Shown piece after piece: positions 43,978 to 53,697 of a stretch of 64,000 bases of DNA (position 1 is the stretch's first letter; each line of letters starts with the position of its first letter). Origin of the DNA: DASXUG01 sp964620425 (GTDB taxonomy: Bacteria; Pseudomonadota; Gammaproteobacteria; Burkholderiales; Methylophilaceae); the NCBI GenBank assembly GCA_964620425.1, contig CAZUGV010000005.1:62001-126000 (forward strand), in the 5' to 3' direction. Under the pieces are notes generated by a model. The model did not search any database. It was not told where the DNA came from and saw nothing but the letters and a program-made list of their open reading frames with translations. Position numbers and translations under genes: made by a program.

Positions 43978-44567
43978 TGCAAATTTGCAAACAACGATCC
44001 ACATTAGTCACAGCGCTACTATGCATGATAGTCAGCAGCACACTGCTCAGTGCATGCATACCCCTTGTCGCTGGCACTGCTGTTACAGGTGGGGCAATGG
44101 TTTCAGACCGACGCACTTCAGGCATTTACATTGAAGATAATGAAATCGAACTCAAAGCAGAAAATAGAGCTAATAAAGAGCTAGGGGACAACATTCACGT
44201 CAACGTTACCAGCTTTAATCGTAATGTGCTCATCACTGGCGAAGCCTTCGACGAGAACAGCAAAGCAAGAGTTGAGGCCATTGTACGAGAAGTGCAAAAT
44301 GTTAAAAACGTCACCAATGAAATGGTGGTAGCCCCGAGAAGCTCACTGAGCGGTCGCAGCAACGATGCTTACATCACCTCAAAAGTCAAAGCGCGCATGG
44401 TGCCAGATCATCGCGAACTTGTCAGTTACGTCAAAGTGTTTACTGAAGCATCTGTGGTTTACTTAATGGGCATTGTGAGCCACCAAGAAGCTGAGATTGC
44501 CGTAGATATTGCCCGCGGAACTGATGGCGTAGAAAAAGTAGTCAAAGTATTTGAATATACCGACTGA
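43977..44567 (+). CDS. dolP: BON-domain outer-membrane lipoprotein, DolP (YraP)-like
   Basis: The 196-residue product has a lipoprotein signal (SSTLLSAC, lipobox LSAC) and two BON domains: DNIHVNVTSFNRNVLITGEAFDENSKARV ... VKNVTNEMVV, and ITSKVKARMVPDHRELVSYVKVFTEASVVYLMG ... GVEKVVKVFEY. E. coli DolP binds anionic phospholipids at division sites and protects outer-membrane integrity. The ATG overlaps the diaA stop by one base (TAATG), with GGGAG upstream. Confidence 0.92.
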   Translation: MQICKQRSTLVTALLCMIVSSTLLSACIPLVAGTAVTGGAMVSDRRTSGIYIEDNEIELKAENRANKELGDNIHVNVTSFNRNVLITGEAFDENSKARVEAIVREVQNVKNVTNEMVVAPRSSLSGRSNDAYITSKVKARMVPDHRELVSYVKVFTEASVVYLMGIVSHQEAEIAVDIARGTDGVEKVVKVFEYTD

Positions 44568-44613
44568 TATTTGCAATATTGAAATTAAACACACTGAAAG
44601 CATAGAGGACACC

Positions 44614-44901
44614 ATGAATGAAATTATTGTTGAAGGTCTAACCCGTGCAGGCAAGCCATTTCGCCCCAGCGATTGGGTAGATCGTATGTGTAGCACGTAC
44701 GCCACTTTTGGGGCAAATCGCAAGCTTCAATACTCACCTTACTTGAAGCCACGTGTGGTGAATGGGGTACGTTGCCTTGCGGTAGATTTAAAGCTTAAAG
44801 AAGTTAATCCTGAAGGCTACGCCCAACTCATGCACTTTGCAGAAGAAAATCAACTTAACATTTTAAATGGAGAAGGTGAAAGCATTCCCACACCTTTTTA
44901 A
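44614..44901 (+). CDS. DUF3579 family protein
   Basis: The 95-residue product starts at the ATG at 44614 with a GAGGA ribosome site; an upstream in-frame ATG lacks one. The sequence (EIIVEGLTRAGKPFRPSDWVDRM, SPYLKPRVVNGVRCLAVD, GYAQLMHFAEENQLNIL) matches my memory of DUF3579, common in betaproteobacteria and of unknown function. It lies 46 bases after the dolP-like gene, probably in the same transcript. Confidence 0.8.
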   Translation: MNEIIVEGLTRAGKPFRPSDWVDRMCSTYATFGANRKLQYSPYLKPRVVNGVRCLAVDLKLKEVNPEGYAQLMHFAEENQLNILNGEGESIPTPF

Positions 44902-44947
44902 GCGTAAACACCCAAGCGTCGCATTATAAAATTAGTGTTTTTTTGCG

Positions 44948-45433
44948 TTACTTGGCTTGCCCATACGATTTATCCATGAGCAAGTTTTCAATCCATTGTT
45001 TAGTAACGATCCCTTTCTTGATGTTAAATAACTTGCCATCAGGACTATAAACATAGGTAGAAGGCAGCATATCTGGATGTTGTTTCACACCAGAAGACTG
45101 ATCGCCACTGAGCACAACGGGATAAGACATGAGCATATCGTCAACATATTTCGCGACTTCTTTGGGTGAATCGTAATCCACCGCAACACCAATCACCATA
45201 AGCCTTTTATGATGATTGGCATCATACATGTTGACCAAATCAGGAATCTCCTCTAAACAGGGAGGACACCATGTAGCCCAATAGTTTACTAATACCCATT
45301 TACCTTTATAATCTGCTAAACGATGCATCTTCCCAGTCTGATCTTTCAACGAAAACTCTGACTCCTGTGATGAAGCTGCTGGTAATAAACAAGCATAAAG
45401 CATTAGATAAACAAAACTTATTTTTTTAAACAT
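44948..45433 (-). CDS. TlpA-like periplasmic thiol-disulfide oxidoreductase
   Basis: The 161-residue product has a signal peptide (FVYLMLYACLLPAASS) and a thioredoxin fold with the active site YWATWCPPC and the cis-Pro region LPSTYVYSPDG. It is shorter than the membrane-anchored homologue at 10.2 kb. The start is the ATG at 45433; a TTG seven codons upstream lies on the ribosome-site sequence GGGGGAG. Role probably disulfide reduction in the periplasm; the target is unknown. It is divergent from the PilZ-like gene. Confidence 0.87.
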   Translation of the reverse strand: MFKKISFVYLMLYACLLPAASSQESEFSLKDQTGKMHRLADYKGKWVLVNYWATWCPPCLEEIPDLVNMYDANHHKRLMVIGVAVDYDSPKEVAKYVDDMLMSYPVVLSGDQSSGVKQHPDMLPSTYVYSPDGKLFNIKKGIVTKQWIENLLMDKSYGQAK

Positions 45434-45581
45434 GGTTAAATAACACTCCCCCAAGTAGACATACCATACGGAAACAACCCATAAAATTCAAAATGAATCA
45501 TTTTCACTCCGCCGCAACTGACCCACTAGCGCGCTCTGGCAAGCAACTGTTACAACCTCAGCACACGGAAGCATCATCAAC

Positions 45582-47207
45582 ATGTCGCTGAGTCTAGACA
45601 CGTCAACATTAACAGATAGCACGCTTAATGTAGCCCTTACGCGACCAAACAAAGTCAAAGCCTTTATTGAGAGCCTACCGGCAGCTAACCCTCTAGAGTC
45701 TGGCAAACTATTACTTGAAGAGTTGGAAACACTCAATCGTCAAAAAGTTGCATCACAAGTGCACGTTAAAGCATTAGAACTTTACCGCCCTGTTATTTTT
45801 AATCTACAAAAAATATTAGATAGTCATTATTGTAATGAGCGTATTCCTCTTAATGCCAAAAGTAAAACATATGCGGATCTGATTAAATCTCTGCACACTG
45901 CACTAGCCAATGGCTACAAACTAGCCAACTTAGAGGGCAACAGCTCTCGATTCAGCTTAAACAGAAGCAATCATGCTGCGCTCATCGTTCAGCGTCACAT
46001 AGAGTCACTACGTAATATCGCCTTTATCTGCTACCAATGTTACGTTTCGACGCCTTTGGATATATGGTCAGAATTTAATCAGCTATTTAGCTACGCATTA
46101 GAACAAGGCATCGAAAATATCCCCGTACCCATCAATAAAGACCAACAAAGCTCGATTGCTTTAACATTCAAACAAGCACTATTAATGCAATTGGCAACGC
46201 CTCAAAACTTATCTCATATTGATATCAAGCTCACTGCACAATATATCTTCAAAAATGCGCACTTAACCGAACTCAAGCCCATACGTGAAGTTGAGTTAAA
46301 CGAACAGAAAGCCTCAACATTTATCGTTCCATTATCAACAGAACTACCGCCAACTGCGCTGCGCGAACGTGGTGATTTAAACTACGACCAAGCAAACTAT
46401 ATATTAATCACGCAAAACATCGTCGAAAAAATCAGACATAACGTACAAACCACTTTGGCTAAAACACCCAATAACACAGCGCTCTTTGAAAACACGCTAA
46501 GTGATGCGAAACACCTTGGATTGTTGCGCTATTTATTCAAACACTGGGGCAGTTTCCCAAAAAGAATCTATACTCGCATAAAAAAACTAGATACCGTAGA
46601 AGTGAATATTGGCATTTCATCCATACACTACTTTTTAAATCAATCCACCGCCCCAGCACAAAACAATATAGACATGCCAGAGACACTGTTTGGTGATTCA
46701 GCATTTACTGTTGATGCCTTTGATGGCGCAAATCAGCATACGACAGTGAATGATGCATCACCACAAAATTCTCGGTGGATTTCATTTAATGTCAGCGCGA
46801 ATGGTGCCGCATTGAGAAAACCAAACGATGTCGATGAAAATGTACGTGTTGGTGACTTAATATCCATCCGTGAACCTGGCAAGAAAACTTGGTCACTCGC
46901 AGTCATTAAATGGGTTATGCTCAAAGATCAGCAAAAACTTGATATTGGGATTCAGTTAATTGCCCCCAAAGCCAATGCAAAAAATGCACGACAATTGAAA
47001 CAAAGTCACTTTGAAAAAATTCTACTACTTTCGGGCGTTCCAACCCTTCAGCAAAGCGCCTCCATCGTAGCCCCAACAGGGATTTACCAACCGTCTAATC
47101 AACTAGAGCTGGTTGAAAACGATCAAACAACTAAAATTGTAATTACCAAACGAATAGAACGTACGAGCAGCTATGAGCGCTTTAGCTTTACTTATCTACC
47201 CTCGTAA
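45582..47207 (+). CDS. Conserved hypothetical protein with PilZ-like C-terminal region
   Basis: I do not recognise a named family for this 541-residue cytoplasmic protein. Most of it (1-400) is helical, with repeated Leu/Ala-rich segments. Residues about 420-475 (VRVGDLISIREPGKKTWSLAVIKWVM followed by IGIQLIAP) read like a PilZ-type beta-barrel segment, though the RxxxR and D/NxSxxG c-di-GMP-binding motifs are not clear (NVSANGA is the nearest). It stands alone between divergent and downstream promoters. A second-messenger or motility-related role is only a guess. Confidence 0.6.
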   Translation: MSLSLDTSTLTDSTLNVALTRPNKVKAFIESLPAANPLESGKLLLEELETLNRQKVASQVHVKALELYRPVIFNLQKILDSHYCNERIPLNAKSKTYADLIKSLHTALANGYKLANLEGNSSRFSLNRSNHAALIVQRHIESLRNIAFICYQCYVSTPLDIWSEFNQLFSYALEQGIENIPVPINKDQQSSIALTFKQALLMQLATPQNLSHIDIKLTAQYIFKNAHLTELKPIREVELNEQKASTFIVPLSTELPPTALRERGDLNYDQANYILITQNIVEKIRHNVQTTLAKTPNNTALFENTLSDAKHLGLLRYLFKHWGSFPKRIYTRIKKLDTVEVNIGISSIHYFLNQSTAPAQNNIDMPETLFGDSAFTVDAFDGANQHTTVNDASPQNSRWISFNVSANGAALRKPNDVDENVRVGDLISIREPGKKTWSLAVIKWVMLKDQQKLDIGIQLIAPKANAKNARQLKQSHFEKILLLSGVPTLQQSASIVAPTGIYQPSNQLELVENDQTTKIVITKRIERTSSYERFSFTYLPS

Positions 47208-47285
47208 TCAACACAGCAAAACATAAATGCTTCACTTAGTGCTTCACTTGCGTTCATTTTTTAGATACGATAGCGTAATAACAGT

Positions 47286-47314
47286 TTTAGACTACTCTCC
47301 ATTTTAAGTAAAAT
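47286..47314 (+). promoter_or_regulatory. Probable sigma-70 promoter of trxA
   Basis: TTTAGA (47286-47291) and TAAAAT (47309-47314) are separated by 17 bases. The predicted start of transcription falls just before the AGAGG ribosome site, giving a very short leader to the ATG at 47333. Confidence 0.55.
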
Positions 47315-47332
47315 ATCAATCAGAGGTAAAAC

Positions 47333-47659
47333 ATGAGCGACAATATCACCCATTTAAGTGACGATGCTTTTGAGCAAGAAGTCCTGCAATCATCATTACC
47401 AGTTCTTGTGGACTACTGGGCTGAGTGGTGCGGTCCTTGCAAAATGATTGCCCCAATTTTGGATGAAATTTCAAAAGAATACGAAGGCCGCCTAAAAGTA
47501 GCTAAATTGAACATTGACGAAAACCAACAAACGCCACCTAAATATGGCATTCGTGGCATTCCAACCCTGATGCTATTCAAAAATGGAAATGTCGAAGCGA
47601 CCAAAGTTGGCGCACTCTCAAAATCTCAATTAACGGCTTTTATTGACAGCAACATTTAA
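47333..47659 (+). CDS. trxA: Thioredoxin 1
   Basis: This is the general cytoplasmic disulfide reductant. The 108-residue product has the classic active site VDYWAEWCGPCKMIAP, the KLNIDEN segment and the cis-proline IRGIPTLMLFKNG. The ATG has an AGAGG site. It is followed by rho, the same neighbour order as in E. coli (trxA-rho). This gene and the two TlpA-like genes give three thioredoxin-fold proteins in the window. Confidence 0.98.
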   Translation: MSDNITHLSDDAFEQEVLQSSLPVLVDYWAEWCGPCKMIAPILDEISKEYEGRLKVAKLNIDENQQTPPKYGIRGIPTLMLFKNGNVEATKVGALSKSQLTAFIDSNI

Positions 47660-47673
47660 TACAGTTAGTCTAT

Positions 47674-47726
47674 GCCTGACTCCGCTATTGGTTAATAAAT
47701 AGTGTAAAGTAGCTTAGGAGTTAGGC
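47674..47726 (+). promoter_or_regulatory. Inverted repeat in the trxA-rho spacer
   Basis: GCCTGACTCC (47674-47683) and GGAGTTAGGC (47717-47726) pair over ten bases (a G-T pair at one position), closing a 33-base loop. It lies in the 199-base rho leader. It could be a weak terminator for trxA or part of a rho autoregulatory leader. There is no T-tract. Confidence 0.35.
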
Positions 47727-47858
47727 AGTAACACCCGTCTTACCATCTTCCCCATAAATAAATTAAACTAATTAACTAATAATCAAACGCTCATCCTATA
47801 CACGTAAATCCCTTACATAGTTTCGATTTTTAGTAGTTTCGATCTTAGCGAGTCCCAT

Positions 47859-49118
47859 ATGCACTTATCTGATTTAAAACATCTCCCTGTGACTGAACTT
47901 GTCGACATGGCAATTTCTAACGAAATAGAAAATGCCAGTCGCATGCGTAAGCAAGATTTAATCTTTGCATTGCTCAAGAATAAGGCAAAAAAAGGGGATA
48001 GCATATTTGGAGATGGTACATTAGAGGTGCTACAAGATGGATTTGGTTTTCTACGCTCACCAGACACATCTTATCTCGCAGGACCCGATGACATTTACGT
48101 ATCACCTTCTCAAATTCGCCGTTTTAACCTACACACAGGGGACACCATTAACGGTGAAATTCGCACCCCGAAAGATGGTGAGCGCTACTTTGCATTAGTT
48201 AAAGTTGATAGCGTAAACGGTGAAGCGCCAGAAAACACCAAACATAAAATCTTATTTGAAAACTTAACCCCCCTCTTCCCAACCAAACCACTTACTTTAG
48301 AGCGTGATATTCGCGGCGAAGAAAACGTCACCAGCCGGGTGATTGATATGATTGCGCCGATTGGTAAAGGTCAGCGCGCATTGCTAGTGGCAAGCCCGAA
48401 AAGCGGTAAAACGGTAATGATGCAACATATTGCCCACGCCATTACTGCCAATCACCCTGATGTTAACTTAATCGTGTTGCTAATTGACGAGCGCCCAGAA
48501 GAAGTGACAGAAATGACACGCTCAGTCAAAGGGGAAGTAGTCGCCTCAACGTTTGATGAACCAGCCACACGCCACGTACAAGTGGCAGAAATGGTGCTAG
48601 AAAAAGCCAAACGTTTAGTTGAGCACAAAAAAGATGTCGTCATTTTATTAGACTCCATCACCCGCCTTGCACGTGCTTACAACACAGTAGTACCAGCATC
48701 GGGCAAAGTGTTAACAGGTGGCGTGGATGCTAACGCACTACAACGCCCAAAACGCTTTTTTGGCGCAGCACGTAACATTGAAGAAGGCGGCTCACTCACT
48801 ATTATCGCCACAGCGCTAGTGGATACTGGCTCACGGATGGATGATGTGATTTACGAAGAGTTTAAAGGCACAGGCAATATGGAAATCCATCTTGACCGTC
48901 GTATGGCTGAAAAACGTCTATATCCAGCGATCAACGTCAACAAATCAGGCACACGCCGAGAAGAGTTGCTGATTGAAAAAGACATTCTGCAAAAAATATG
49001 GGTGTTACGTAAATTACTCTACCCAATGGACGATTTAGAAGCAATGGAGTTCTTACTAGACAAAATCAAAGCCACTAAAAATAATGGGGATTTCTTCGAC
49101 TCTATGCGTAGAGGATAA
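47859..49118 (+). CDS. rho: Transcription termination factor Rho
   Basis: Rho is the hexameric RNA helicase that ends transcription. The 419-residue product has the N-terminal HLSDLKHLPVTELVDMA helical region, the RNA-binding GFGFLRSP in the cold-shock-like domain, the P-loop VASPKSGKTVMM near residue 180, Walker B DVVILLDSITRLARAYN and the Q/R-loop regions. The length equals the E. coli protein. The leader of 199 bases after trxA may carry autoregulatory signals. Confidence 0.98.
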   Translation: MHLSDLKHLPVTELVDMAISNEIENASRMRKQDLIFALLKNKAKKGDSIFGDGTLEVLQDGFGFLRSPDTSYLAGPDDIYVSPSQIRRFNLHTGDTINGEIRTPKDGERYFALVKVDSVNGEAPENTKHKILFENLTPLFPTKPLTLERDIRGEENVTSRVIDMIAPIGKGQRALLVASPKSGKTVMMQHIAHAITANHPDVNLIVLLIDERPEEVTEMTRSVKGEVVASTFDEPATRHVQVAEMVLEKAKRLVEHKKDVVILLDSITRLARAYNTVVPASGKVLTGGVDANALQRPKRFFGAARNIEEGGSLTIIATALVDTGSRMDDVIYEEFKGTGNMEIHLDRRMAEKRLYPAINVNKSGTRREELLIEKDILQKIWVLRKLLYPMDDLEAMEFLLDKIKATKNNGDFFDSMRRG

Positions 49119-49225
49119 AAGTATAATCGCAAAAAACCAAAAAAATAACGCTAAACAATTGACTAACCATATCATTTGATTGATAATCGCTGGTTCAGCA
49201 AAAAGCTATTGAAAGAGATTTGATT

Positions 49226-49426
49226 ATGCAGGCCGATATTCATCCAAATTACCCAGAAATTACTGTGTCATGTAGCTGTGGTACCAAATTTAAAACGCGC
49301 TCTACTTCAGGTCGCGATATGAGCATTGAAGTTTGCTCACAATGCCACCCGTTTTACACTGGTAAGCAAAAGATTTTAGATACTGCTGGTCGTGTTGAGA
49401 AGTTCCGTCAAAAATACGGCATGTAA
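49226..49426 (+). CDS. rpmE: 50S ribosomal protein L31
   Basis: The 66-residue product starts MQADIHPNYPEITVSC and has the zinc-binding cysteines (SCSCG and CSQCHPFYTGKQK), i.e. the C+ form of L31. An in-frame TTG two codons upstream is ignored because the family start is the ATG at 49226. It follows rho by 107 bases and ends ahead of a strong terminator. Confidence 0.96.
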   Translation: MQADIHPNYPEITVSCSCGTKFKTRSTSGRDMSIEVCSQCHPFYTGKQKILDTAGRVEKFRQKYGM

Positions 49427-49495
49427 GTTTCTTCTTGAGTGTGGCTTTGCACTTATTGCAAAGGCTAGATAAAATCATACCAAAACGAAATTCAT

Positions 49496-49522
49496 AAAAA
49501 AGGCAGCTTGGCTGCCTTTTTT
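49496..49522 (+). terminator. Rho-independent terminator after rpmE
   Basis: AGGCAGC (49501-49507) and GCTGCCT (49511-49517) form a perfect stem with a three-base loop, extended by A/T pairs on both sides and followed by Ts on the plus strand. It lies about 70 bases after the rpmE stop. Confidence 0.85.
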
Positions 49523-49674
49523 ATTTTGGATTGAAGTTAATTAATCTTCGCACTTAGCGGATTCGACTGGCGAATGTAATTTTACTTTGTATGTTGATAT
49601 AGCCTCGGTAGAATGTAACCTCATCATGTTTAAATTCAAACACCTCAATCAAGTTAGCCATCAGGACAAGCAAC

Positions 49675-50877
49675 ATGGATACGCTTAAATCACGTGCTTT
49701 GGATTATCACGAGTTTCCAAAACCAGGGAAACTTTCAGTGGACTCATCCAAACCATGTGCATCGCAGGAGGATCTCTCGCTTGCCTACACACCTGGTGTT
49801 GCCGAGCCAGTGAGAGAAATTCATCGGGACCCTGAAAATGCCTATCGCTACACCAACAAAGGCAATTTGGTCGCAGTGATCACGGACGGGACTGCAGTAC
49901 TTGGATTGGGCAATATGGGGGCGCTTGCTAGCAAGCCAGTAATGGAAGGTAAGGCTGTATTATTCAAACGCTTTGCAGGGATAGACGTTTTTGATATTGA
50001 GGTGAATGCACCAAGTGTAGAGGCGTTTATTGAAACCGTTGTTAATATTGCACCGACATTCGGTGGCATAAATCTTGAAGATATTGCTGCACCACATTGC
50101 TTTAGAATCGAAAAAGAGCTACGTGAACGCTTAGATATTCCTGTTTTTCATGATGATCAACACGGAACAGCTGTCATCGTGTGCGCAGCCCTCACCAACG
50201 CACTCTTTCTACAAAACAAAGTATTGAGCACTGCAAAAATTGTGTTTTTGGGCGCAGGTGCTGCGGGTTGCTCATGCGCAAAACTCCTAAAAACTATGGG
50301 CGCCACGAATATCACCATGGTGGATAAAGATGGTGTGCTACATCAACAACGTAATGACCTGCACGACAACAACCGTGAACTGGCAATTCAAACAAGCGCC
50401 CGCACTTTAGCAGAGGTAATGCCAGAGGCAGATGTATTTATTGGTGTTTCTGCGGCAAACACATTATCTGCCGACTTAGTAAAGGTCATGGCAAAAAACC
50501 CTGTTATTTTTGCGCTGGCAAACCCAGATCCTGAAATATTGCCTTCGATTGCGATGGCGGTTCGCAATGACTTAATTATGGCAACTGGCCGATCCGATTT
50601 TCCTAATCAAGTCAATAATGCCTTATGTTTCCCATTTTTGTTTCGCGGAGCTTTGGATGCTAGAGCAAAACAGATCACAGTCGAAATGCAGATTGCTGCT
50701 GCACTTGCACTGGCTGAGCTAGCGCGTGAACCTGTCCCGCAAGAGGTGCTGGATGCTTACAATTTAACGGAGCTTAGTTTTGGCAAATCTTACATTATCC
50801 CTAAACCATTTGACCCAAGATTGATCGAATGCATTCCCCCAAAAGTTGCTGCAGCAGCGCAACAACAGCCCCGTTAA
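49675..50877 (+). CDS. NAD(P)-dependent malic enzyme, short form without PTA domain
   Basis: Malic enzyme decarboxylates malate to pyruvate with NAD(P)+. The 400-residue product has LAYTPGVAEPVREI, VITDGTAVLGLGNMGALASKPVMEGKA, NLEDIAAPHCFRIE, PVFHDDQHGTAVIV and the nucleotide motif IVFLGAGAAGCSCAK. It lacks the C-terminal phosphotransacetylase-like domain of the approximately 760-residue MaeB. The ending is Pro/Gln-rich. It has its own transcript after a terminator, 28 bases ahead of the glycosyltransferase gene. Confidence 0.92.
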   Translation: MDTLKSRALDYHEFPKPGKLSVDSSKPCASQEDLSLAYTPGVAEPVREIHRDPENAYRYTNKGNLVAVITDGTAVLGLGNMGALASKPVMEGKAVLFKRFAGIDVFDIEVNAPSVEAFIETVVNIAPTFGGINLEDIAAPHCFRIEKELRERLDIPVFHDDQHGTAVIVCAALTNALFLQNKVLSTAKIVFLGAGAAGCSCAKLLKTMGATNITMVDKDGVLHQQRNDLHDNNRELAIQTSARTLAEVMPEADVFIGVSAANTLSADLVKVMAKNPVIFALANPDPEILPSIAMAVRNDLIMATGRSDFPNQVNNALCFPFLFRGALDARAKQITVEMQIAAALALAELAREPVPQEVLDAYNLTELSFGKSYIIPKPFDPRLIECIPPKVAAAAQQQPR

Positions 50878-50905
50878 CCACTTAACTATACAATAAGAAT
50901 TCTGC

Positions 50906-52555
50906 ATGGCATTTGAAATTGAACACGATTGGCAAACAAATATCGCCACGCCTAGGGCACGACTTGGAGTGCGGGCAAAAAATAATTTACTGATATTCTT
51001 GTGCGCGTTGTGGATATGTTTAGGGTTGATTGGTCACGACCCATGGAAACCACAAGAGTCTCATACCATGAGCATCGTTAAATCTATGCTAAACAATGGT
51101 AGCCTTGTGTCGCCTGTCGCAGTTGGTGAGCGAGCCATCGAGAATCCACCACTTTACTATTTAAGTGCAGCATTATTCGCAAAAATTCTGTCCCCCTTAT
51201 TGGCGATGCACGACGCGGCCAGATTGGTCACAGGGGTATGGATGGCACTTACCTTATTAATGGTTGGCATGATCGGTCGGGAATTATGGGGTGTAGGCAT
51301 AGGCCGACAAACTACCTTTATTTTTATTAGCTCACTCGGCCTGATTATCACTGCACATCAACTCACCCCAGAAGTTTCTGCGTTAACGGGTTCGGCCATT
51401 GGGTTTTATGCTCTGGCGCTTGCGAGAAGGCGCCCATATCGTGCCAGTGCATTACTAGGCGCGAGTTTAACCATTGGGTTTCTGTCCACTGGCTTACTGC
51501 CAGTTTTCATTACAGTTTCTTGCGCGCTAATTTTGCCGATTGTATTCCGTGCATGGCGCTCTAGTAGCTATGCCACGGTTTTGGCACTCGGCATTGTATT
51601 TTCCCTGCCTTGGATATGCATATGGTCTGTATTGTGCTGGCACTCTTCCCCAGATTTATTTATTCAGTGGTGGCAATCGGGCATTACCAGCTTTACACAT
51701 TTTCATTTTTTTCAATTTCTAAAAACAATCAGCTGGTTTTGTTGGCCCGCCTTGCCAATTGCTATTTGGGGTTTATGGCGCTATCGCAGCGCTCTGATAT
51801 TTAAACCAAAGTTTCAGCTTGCCCTCACTTACTTTTTCTGCAGCTTCCTGTTGATTGGACTCAGCGACAATTCTAGCGAGGTTTACGCACTACCGATGCT
51901 ATTACCCCTAACCGCTATCGCTGGCGGTAGCGTAGAAACGCTAAGACGTGGAGCAGCGGGCTTACTTAATTGGTTTGGTTTAGTGTTATTTAGTATTATC
52001 GGTTTAGCAATATGGCTAGGCTGGATCGCCATGATGACAGGCTGGCCTACAACACTATCAAAACGTATGCATGTACTCTCAGGCATCACTGAGGCTAATA
52101 TCAATTGGTGGATGCTAGCTCTCGCCATCGTATTTAGTATGGTATGGGTAAGCACTATCAGCGTGAAACGTTCTAACCGTGCCGCTGTGACTGATTGGGC
52201 CGTGGGAATAACAATGGCATGGTGCTTATTGATGACACTTTGGCTACCCTTTATCAACCACGCAAAAAGTTACTCGCTAATCATGAGCGAAATTCAACAA
52301 GCGCTACCATCCCACTTTGGCTGCATCAACACGAAAGATGTTGGCACGCCCCAACAAGCATTGCTTGAGTACTATACTGATATTCGTGCTGTGCCGCTTG
52401 AAATTGAGCCAAGATTAAATTGTGACTTGTATTTAATTCAAGACAGCCGCGGCCGAGATAGATTAGAACCTGGTCCAGATTGGCATTTAATTTGGCAGGG
52501 AAAACGTGCGGCTGAACGTAAAGAAAGTTTCCGCTTGTATCAACTTAATCAATGA
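50906..52555 (+). CDS. ArnT/PMT-like (GT39 type) membrane glycosyltransferase
   Basis: The 549-residue protein has about 11-12 predicted transmembrane helices. Features of the ArnT/PMT group are the first periplasmic loop DPWKPQESHTMSIVKSM (with the acidic residue), ENPPLYYLSAALFAK, and a C-terminal soluble domain. It probably transfers a sugar from an undecaprenyl carrier to an envelope acceptor; donor and acceptor are not visible. It lies 28 bases after malic enzyme and is convergent with fdsD. Confidence 0.8.
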   Translation: MAFEIEHDWQTNIATPRARLGVRAKNNLLIFLCALWICLGLIGHDPWKPQESHTMSIVKSMLNNGSLVSPVAVGERAIENPPLYYLSAALFAKILSPLLAMHDAARLVTGVWMALTLLMVGMIGRELWGVGIGRQTTFIFISSLGLIITAHQLTPEVSALTGSAIGFYALALARRRPYRASALLGASLTIGFLSTGLLPVFITVSCALILPIVFRAWRSSSYATVLALGIVFSLPWICIWSVLCWHSSPDLFIQWWQSGITSFTHFHFFQFLKTISWFCWPALPIAIWGLWRYRSALIFKPKFQLALTYFFCSFLLIGLSDNSSEVYALPMLLPLTAIAGGSVETLRRGAAGLLNWFGLVLFSIIGLAIWLGWIAMMTGWPTTLSKRMHVLSGITEANINWWMLALAIVFSMVWVSTISVKRSNRAAVTDWAVGITMAWCLLMTLWLPFINHAKSYSLIMSEIQQALPSHFGCINTKDVGTPQQALLEYYTDIRAVPLEIEPRLNCDLYLIQDSRGRDRLEPGPDWHLIWQGKRAAERKESFRLYQLNQ

Positions 52556-52603
52556 ATGGAGTTAAATCCTGTCCGCCCCATTTACTGGGTCACAAGCATG
52601 CGT

Positions 52604-52828
52604 TTAATTTAAAAAGGTCGCATCCTGCTTTATCGCTGAAACAACGATAGGCTGCAAACCTTCAGCATTTTTTTGATTGATGTGGGTGACAAGCTCATTA
52701 CGCATTTGTCTTGCCCAGAAACGTTTCAGATGCGTTGCAATATCTTTTTGCGCCTGTGTTTGATCTGGCTCTGCTTTAAAAAAATCACCAATCTGGTTGG
52801 CCATGGTTACTAAATGTTCAATACTCAT
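52604..52828 (-). CDS. fdsD: Formate dehydrogenase delta subunit
   Basis: FdsD is the small subunit linked to assembly or stability of FdsABG formate dehydrogenases. The 74-residue product starts IEHLVTMANQIGDFF and has the RFWARQMRNEL segment typical of the family. It overlaps fdhD by four bases and is the last gene of the fds operon. Confidence 0.92.
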   Translation of the reverse strand: MSIEHLVTMANQIGDFFKAEPDQTQAQKDIATHLKRFWARQMRNELVTHINQKNAEGLQPIVVSAIKQDATFLN

Positions 52829-53694
52829 GCAATTTCCTTGTACTTCATTCGCTCTATGCCGCTGTAAACGACGTGTTGATGGGGTCTAGTGAAGCCGACT
52901 AATGTCATGCCGCATTGTTTAGCAATACGCACCGCTAAACCCGTTGGCGCTGAAATCGCGATTAACACGGCAATGCCTGCACTCGCGGTTTTTTGCACCA
53001 TTTCATAACTGGCGCGGCTTGTGGTGATTACAAAACCGCGCCTATCCATTTTTTGTGTGAGCACTGCGCCAATTAGCTTATCTAAAGCATTATGGCGACC
53101 AACATCTTCACGCACCAATAACAGTTGCCCTTTCGCATTCACCCATGCACTGGCGTGGGTGGCACCCGTTTGATTTTGCAGTTGCTGCTTGGCTTTTAAT
53201 GCTTCTGCTGCACGATTTATGGTTTCAGCATCTAACATCCATGCGCCATCTAAGCTCGCATCAAAATTAACGCTGGGGATGCGCATGGCTTGACTTAAAC
53301 TTTCAGCACCGCAAAGCCCACATCCAGTGCGACCTGTCAGGTTACGTCTTTTTTCTTTCAAATTTTGAAAGCATTCAGTCGCAATGGTAATGTGCAACTC
53401 AACGCCATTGCTTTGTGGCACTTCTTCAATATCGTAAATATCACTTAGCTGACTGATAATGCCTTCAGTGAAACTAAACCCAACTGCAAAGTCAGACAAA
53501 TCACTGGGGCTAGCCAACATCACCGCATGAGAAATACCGTTATACACCAGCGCAATCGGCACTTCCTCAGCAACGTAATCGACTATTTGGCTAATATTAT
53601 CATCTTGCCACTTTTGTACGTCATACGCCCCAGTAGTGTTGGTCGCAACTACTACATTAGAAACTGGCGCATTAGAAATTGGGCATTCATTCAT
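52825..53694 (-). CDS. fdhD: Formate dehydrogenase accessory sulfurtransferase FdhD
   Basis: FdhD transfers sulfur to the molybdenum cofactor, which is needed for formate dehydrogenase activity. The 289-residue product has the conserved CxxC pair in RTGCGLCGAES (Cys125 and Cys128), EDVGRHNALDKLIGA and SRASYEMVQK. It lies three bases after fdsA and overlaps fdsD by four. Its presence in the operon supports a molybdenum-type (not metal-independent) enzyme. Confidence 0.96.
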   Translation of the reverse strand: MNECPISNAPVSNVVVATNTTGAYDVQKWQDDNISQIVDYVAEEVPIALVYNGISHAVMLASPSDLSDFAVGFSFTEGIISQLSDIYDIEEVPQSNGVELHITIATECFQNLKEKRRNLTGRTGCGLCGAESLSQAMRIPSVNFDASLDGAWMLDAETINRAAEALKAKQQLQNQTGATHASAWVNAKGQLLLVREDVGRHNALDKLIGAVLTQKMDRRGFVITTSRASYEMVQKTASAGIAVLIAISAPTGLAVRIAKQCGMTLVGFTRPHQHVVYSGIERMKYKEIA

Positions 53695-53697
53695 TGA

